In this document: piece by piece, positions 15,281 to 19,025 of the stretch
Position numbering within the stretch: position 1 is the first letter of the stretch
How the letters are laid out: each line of letters opens with the position of its first letter
Position numbers and translations under genes: made by a program
Notes under the pieces: generated by a model
Told to the model about the DNA's origin: nothing
The model's database searches: none
What the model saw: only the letters and a program-made list of their open reading frames with translations
Assembly (NCBI GenBank): GCA_002453165.1
Contig: DKGH01000180.1
Coordinates: 1-19,025, forward strand
DNA length: 19,025 nt
Direction of reading: 5' to 3'
Source: Verrucomicrobia bacterium UBA6775
GTDB taxonomy: Bacteria > Verrucomicrobiota > Verrucomicrobiia > Limisphaerales > UBA1096

Positions 15281-16510
15281 TCACAAATCAATGATCTTCT
15301 TACTGTTGCCGAACCGGTCTTTTTCGATTCCAAATTGCCGAAGAATTGAGAGGTAGATATCGCAAGTCGTCTCGCCTTTGCGAACGATATGGCCACCGTG
15401 ATTTGCGAACTTTCCGCCCGCAACGAATACCGGTATTTCGCTCCCGTTGTGAGGCCCTCTTTTCTGGCTCACGCTGTTGTTTCCTGTGGAGACGGTGATT
15501 GTCTCATCCATCAGCGTGCCTCCGGATTCGACTTTCGTGCTGGAGAGTTTGTCGTAGAAGTTTGCCATCAGTGAATAGAACGAGGAGTCATATTTCGTCA
15601 GACTTGCGCGTGCATCCTCCGATTTGGTTACATTGTGCGTCGTGAGGTGATGATCATTGTCGAGCCCTGTCATATAGAAATTAACCACGCGTGTAACATC
15701 AAACTTGAAGGCCTTGTAAATCATGTCGAATGCAATACCGCGTTGAATCTGACGTGGGTTTGTCAGGAATCTTTGTTTGTCAATTTCGGTTGCGAGGAAT
15801 CCATTTTCAAATGAAGGGGCGACTGGGAATTCGACATCCTGACGAGATCGATTGAGCCACTCGATGGATTTGTTGAGTTCCAGCTCCGATTCACGTAATG
15901 CCGCGAAGTACTCTTCCAGTCTCTGCTTGTCCCGTCCCGAGACCCGCGCCATCAGCGATTTCGCCTCCTCAAGGGAACCGTCAAGGACGCTCTTCTTATT
16001 CGCCAGTAGTCGCTGCTCCGTCTTCCTGTCAGTTCTGGCAAAAAGTGTTTCAAACAGCACCCTCGTCGATTGAATTGGCGAAACGGGCAGCCTGTTACGC
16101 CAGGAAGCAACGATGTGGTGATGGGCATGGCTGATGAAAGTGACCACGTTCCTGACGCGGGTTAAATGTCCAACTTTGTCCGCTACAAGTTGGTCGAGAG
16201 AGTCCGGGTTCGTCGTGGTGTTTCCGACAAAGCACTTGTGGTCATTTTCATGGTTCCCTCCAAACTTCATCTTCGAATAAAGCGTGAAATTGTCCCTATG
16301 TTTTTTAAGAGGCTCCATGTGGTCGCTGAATGCGTAGTCCGCACCATCGGCCTGCGGCAGGGCGTCGGTGAACAAGCCGTAACCCATGCTAACACAGAAA
16401 AGCCGTTTGACATCAGCTTCGGCCGGCGCAGACCGATTCTTCCCGAAGCTCTCAAGAGACGGCAGGAAAAGTATGCAGCCGGCGGTTTTCAACATATCGC
16501 GTCGTTTCAT
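15281..16510 (-). CDS. DUF1552 exported protein
   Basis: A 409-residue DUF1552 protein. The N-terminus MKRRDMLKTAGCILFLPSLES has paired arginines and a hydrophobic stretch, consistent with a Tat-like signal. Family-type stretches are VSMGYGLF (about 40-47), GGNHENDHKCF, TFISHAHHHIV, FYMTGLDNDHHLTTHN and DETITVSTGNNSVSQKRGPHNGSEIPVFVAGG near the C-terminus. The His/Asp/Asn-rich pattern resembles DUF1501 and suggests a related metal-binding fold. It is followed after 4 bp by the DUF1592-type partner, so the two are almost certainly one transcript and probably one functional unit. No Shine-Dalgarno precedes the ATG. Base composition is lower in G+C than the sulfatase cluster and it contains no iterated palindrome. 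Confidence 0.92.
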   Translation of the reverse strand: MKRRDMLKTAGCILFLPSLESFGKNRSAPAEADVKRLFCVSMGYGLFTDALPQADGADYAFSDHMEPLKKHRDNFTLYSKMKFGGNHENDHKCFVGNTTTNPDSLDQLVADKVGHLTRVRNVVTFISHAHHHIVASWRNRLPVSPIQSTRVLFETLFARTDRKTEQRLLANKKSVLDGSLEEAKSLMARVSGRDKQRLEEYFAALRESELELNKSIEWLNRSRQDVEFPVAPSFENGFLATEIDKQRFLTNPRQIQRGIAFDMIYKAFKFDVTRVVNFYMTGLDNDHHLTTHNVTKSEDARASLTKYDSSFYSLMANFYDKLSSTKVESGGTLMDETITVSTGNNSVSQKRGPHNGSEIPVFVAGGKFANHGGHIVRKGETTCDIYLSILRQFGIEKDRFGNSKKIIDL

Positions 16511-16679
16511 AATAGTATTGCTAGGAATTTGCTTTTTGCGGAATGGCCTTAAAGCCCCCTTTGGCCCGGAACGGAAGGGGAGTAAGGTAATTGCGCGTGT
16601 TCATAACTTCTTGGGGAAAAAATAGAGGAGGCGATGCGCCGTGGCAAGGGGAGAACAGGCAGTTTCTCAAATACCCACA
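16511..16679. other. Intergenic region, minus-strand promoter area
   Basis: 169 bp between the DUF1549/1553 stop and the DUF1552 start, both on the minus strand. An imperfect inverted repeat CCCCTT/AAGGGG (16556-16561 and 16575-16580, 13-nt loop) could be a terminator for the upstream gene or part of the DUF1552 promoter, but it lacks a T-run. I see no clear promoter boxes and no small gene. Confidence 0.35.
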
Positions 16680-19025
16680 CTAGTAAACGTAAACGAATTC
16701 GTTTAGGCCGAAGAGGACTTGTGCGAAGTCGGCCAGCGCGAGTTTGCGGCCGTCCTTTCGACCGGACTTAAGGTAGGTCAACTCCTGCGTCTCGATGAAT
16801 TGCAGCGTGGCCAATTGTTCGTCCGGGGTTGGGTTGCGGCCGAGGACCGTTTGATATCCATCCCTCACGGCATTCTCGATGGAACCAGCCTCGTGCCGGC
16901 GCGCCAGCGTCAGCGCCGCCTCACGCACCTGCCCGTTGTTCATGAACAGCAACGCCTGCGGGGAGATGATGGTCGAGGGCCGCGTGCCCTGCCCCACCAA
17001 CGGTTCCGGCGAGTCAAACAACTGCATCGTCGGGATCAGCTTGCTGCGCTTGATTTGGAAATAGACACTGCGCCGTTTCATCCCCGGATCGAGCGTGCCC
17101 TTGCCGAACATGGTGGTGTCCAGCAGTCCGCTGACCGCCAGCAGGCTGTCGCGGATCGGCTCAGCCTCCAGTCGGCGCGGGTTGCGCCGCCAGTGCAGCC
17201 GGTTCCCGGGATCGACCGCAGCCTTGGCCTGCGCGAACCCGGCACTCTGCGCGTAGGTCGCGCTCATGATGATCTGCTTGTGCAACGGCTTGAGCCGCCA
17301 GCCGTTTTGGATCAACTCACCGGCCAGCCAGTCGAGCAGTTCGGGGTGCGTCGGCAGTTCGCCCTGCAAGCCGAAGTCGCTTGGGGTACCGACGATGCCG
17401 CGCCCGAGGTGGTGTTGCCAAAGCCGATTGACCATCACGCGCGCCAGCAACTGCCCCGCCCCGTGTTCGGTGTCGACCAGCCAGTCGGCCAGCGCCCGGC
17501 GGCGGAAACTGGTCCGCGCCCACTCCGGCTTGGTCTGTTGCCAATGCGCCTCATTTTTGTTGCCACTGGTCAGCACGCGCAAAAAGCCCTGCGACATTTT
17601 CTCCTGCTTTTGGCTCGGGTCACCGCGCTGGAGCAGGTGCACGTCCCTGTAAAAATGCGGGAACCCCCGCCCATCCGCGTGGTGGCGGATCGGTTTGTAG
17701 CCCTCGCTGCTGACCTGCACTTTCGCGGTCGACATCGGCTTGGGCTTGGCGGCCTTGTGCGCCTGCAGCTTGGCGTTGTGCACCTGCCACTCGGTGTCGA
17801 TCACGCGGTAGGCGTCCATCAATTCCTTCCGCTTGGCCTCGGTCAGCTTGTCAAAATCCTCCACCTCGCCGACCGCCTTTTGCAGCTTGGCCAACGCGCC
17901 GGACAACGTGCTGCCCTCGAGCGAAATCGGCTTCGGCTGGCCGGTGATGGCAAAGCGCGGCCGACCGATCGTGTGTTTTGTGTTGGTGAAAAAATCCAGC
18001 TCCAACGTCAGCTTCGTGCCACTCGGATGCGTGATCGGAGTCTCAAACTCGAACACCGCTGTCTGGGCCTTGCCGATGCCGCCGCGATCCACCGCCCAGC
18101 CGCTGCTGCGCTTGTTCTCGTCGATCGAACTCGCTACCGATAGTCCACTCTTGTTCTGCTGATGAGTCGCCTGCGGGTTGACGAGGTTCACCGCCGCCCG
18201 CTTGCCGCTGCCATCCAGTGGCTCCGCGAACACGCGCAGGTCACTCAGCGAAAAATTGCCGTTTTCCGCCCTGCCCGGGCCGTTTCGATTCATTGACGGA
18301 TCGGTCAGCGCCTCAATGCGAACGCCGGTGATCGGCGCCGATGAAGCCTTGGCCGTGACCACCCAGCGATCGTCCTTCGGGTTGTTGCCCTTCAACAAAA
18401 ACGAGCTGTCATCCTGCCGCTCAATCCCCGCCCCGTTGAGCGACTTGAATTCCGGGTTGTCGAGCAGTGCCCACTTGAACTCCGCCTCGACCTTGGCCGA
18501 CCGGCTCTCGAGCCATTTGCCAAACCGCCCCGGCAATGCGTCTCGCTCCCACTTGGCCAGCGATTGGCCAAGCGCGTCCGCTTCCACCTGCCACTTGGCC
18601 AAGCGCAGGCGAGTCTCGTCCGGCTTGAGGTCGACATCGATCTCGCTCCGGATCGTCGTCGCAAAGGTGGTGATCATGCGGTAATAATCGCGGGTGGGAA
18701 TCGGGTCAAATTTGTGATCGTGGCAACGGGCGCATCCGATCGTCATCCCCAGCATCGCCGTGCCGACGGTGTTGACCATGTCATCGAGTTCGTCGTAGCG
18801 CGCCGACTCAAATTCCTTCTCCGTCAATTGAGTAGGGAACACCCCCGCACCGAGAAAACCTGTGGCCATCATCGCGAGTGGGTTGGCCGGCTCGATCTCG
18901 TCCCCGGCGATCTGCCACCGCACGAACTCGTTGTACGGCATGTCGTTGTTGAGCGCCTTGATAACAAAGTCGCGGTAGTGGTAGGCGTAATTGCGATCGG
19001 TGTCCTGCTCAAAGCCGAAGCTGTC
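16680..19025 (-). CDS. DUF1549/DUF1553 planctomycete-type protein, 5' end beyond window
   Basis: 781 residues are visible; the frame stays open to the window edge, so the N-terminus (normally a signal and PSCyt1 cytochrome domain) is missing. The visible part begins in DUF1549: YRDFVIKALNNDMPYNEFV, IAGDE, then GCARCHDHKFDPIPTRDYYRM with a heme-type CARCH at about 98-102. A beta-rich insert (about 200-340) of the kind seen in carbohydrate-binding modules follows, then DUF1553 with RVMVNRLWQHHLGRGIVGTPSDFG, HPELLDWLA, RRLEAEPIRDSLLAVSG and PQALLFMNN. The ending NEFVYVY is typical. The usual downstream partner is DUF1501; here DUF1552 follows 169 bp later. The gene is GC-rich and carries clustered copies of the TTGGCCAA core. 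Confidence 0.93.
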   Translation of the reverse strand, partial: DSFGFEQDTDRNYAYHYRDFVIKALNNDMPYNEFVRWQIAGDEIEPANPLAMMATGFLGAGVFPTQLTEKEFESARYDELDDMVNTVGTAMLGMTIGCARCHDHKFDPIPTRDYYRMITTFATTIRSEIDVDLKPDETRLRLAKWQVEADALGQSLAKWERDALPGRFGKWLESRSAKVEAEFKWALLDNPEFKSLNGAGIERQDDSSFLLKGNNPKDDRWVVTAKASSAPITGVRIEALTDPSMNRNGPGRAENGNFSLSDLRVFAEPLDGSGKRAAVNLVNPQATHQQNKSGLSVASSIDENKRSSGWAVDRGGIGKAQTAVFEFETPITHPSGTKLTLELDFFTNTKHTIGRPRFAITGQPKPISLEGSTLSGALAKLQKAVGEVEDFDKLTEAKRKELMDAYRVIDTEWQVHNAKLQAHKAAKPKPMSTAKVQVSSEGYKPIRHHADGRGFPHFYRDVHLLQRGDPSQKQEKMSQGFLRVLTSGNKNEAHWQQTKPEWARTSFRRRALADWLVDTEHGAGQLLARVMVNRLWQHHLGRGIVGTPSDFGLQGELPTHPELLDWLAGELIQNGWRLKPLHKQIIMSATYAQSAGFAQAKAAVDPGNRLHWRRNPRRLEAEPIRDSLLAVSGLLDTTMFGKGTLDPGMKRRSVYFQIKRSKLIPTMQLFDSPEPLVGQGTRPSTIISPQALLFMNNGQVREAALTLARRHEAGSIENAVRDGYQTVLGRNPTPDEQLATLQFIETQELTYLKSGRKDGRKLALADFAQVLFGLNEFVYVY
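17887..17894. repeat. Iterated palindrome, 8-bp core copy in DUF1549/1553 gene
   Basis: TTGGCCAA lies inside the near-match GCTTGGCCAACGC, differing from the full palindrome at the right arm. Confidence 0.5.
18552..18605. repeat. Cluster of three degenerate iterated-palindrome copies
   Basis: CTTGGCCAGCG (18552-18562), ATTGGCCAAGCG (18563-18574) and CTTGGCCAAGCG (18594-18605) occur within 54 bp of the DUF1549/1553 gene. On the coding strand they give the repeated peptide LAKW with LGQ between. This is the densest group in the window. Confidence 0.65.

Noticed and set aside
15277..15423. Upstream extension of the DUF1592-type gene to 15423
   Set aside because: It would overlap the DUF1552 coding end by over 140 bp and add a non-signal N-terminus. 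The GTG at 15276 gives a normal signal peptide 4 bp after the DUF1552 stop.
16719..18143. 474-residue open frame on the + strand
   Set aside because: It lies antisense to the clearly homologous DUF1549/1553 gene. Its Arg/Leu/Gln-rich product has no motif; it is a by-product of high G+C codon bias.
2240..18605. CRISPR-like array or tandem repeat explanation for the palindrome
   Set aside because: Copies are hundreds to thousands of bases apart, not regularly spaced, and many lie inside genes.

Overview
The window looks like chromosomal DNA from a PVC-group bacterium (Planctomycetota/Verrucomicrobiota, most likely a free-living or marine Verrucomicrobiota). The grounds are the density of families largely confined to that group (DUF1501, DUF1552, DUF1587/1592/1588/1585 and DUF1549/1553 'planctomycete cytochrome' proteins), two secreted Cys-type sulfatases, and several starts with no Shine-Dalgarno sequence. 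No transposase, integrase, phage gene, rRNA or CRISPR array is visible.

Layout. 1-56: 3' part of a tRNA-Thr(CGU). 103-2238 (+): secreted PHP/CehA-like metallohydrolase, convergent with 2263-3300 (-), a di-heme cytochrome c peroxidase. 3347-4216 (-): an unrecognised 289-residue protein. 4359-5438 (+): an AT-rich patch (about one third G+C in a hand-counted line, against about 60-70% in neighbouring lines) with a small membrane protein and an SGNH/GDSL hydrolase. 5439-5623: a 185-bp leader with a hairpin between direct repeats and a 15-bp perfect palindrome. 5624-11215 (+): a tight six-gene cluster of sulfatase, Ldh2-type dehydrogenase, fumarylacetoacetate-hydrolase-family enzyme, cupin, second sulfatase and ArsC-like protein, with junctions of 3, 64, -1, 70 and -4 bp. 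11280-12764 (+): Tat-exported DUF1501 protein. 12805-15276 and 15281-16510 (-): a DUF1592-type cytochrome/DUF1552 pair of intermediate base composition. 16680-19025 (-): a DUF1549/DUF1553 protein running off the window.

How the genes work together. The six-gene cluster reads as a catabolic operon. Exported sulfatases would remove sulfate from a polysaccharide or sugar, and cytoplasmic Ldh2 and FAH-family enzymes would oxidise and cleave a 2-oxo acid intermediate. The surrounding exported hydrolases and cytochrome-type proteins fit polymer scavenging. The substrate cannot be read from the sequence.

The main unexplained signal is a dispersed perfect palindrome, CGCTTGGCCAAGCG. It occurs exactly five times in 19 kb, and its core TTGGCCAA occurs 14 times. 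Copies lie at convergent gene ends, between genes, and inside coding sequence in more than one reading frame. They are absent from the AT-rich patch and from the DUF1592/DUF1552 pair. This behaves like a highly iterated palindrome (the HIP1 or uptake-sequence type of phenomenon) and may mark native versus acquired DNA.
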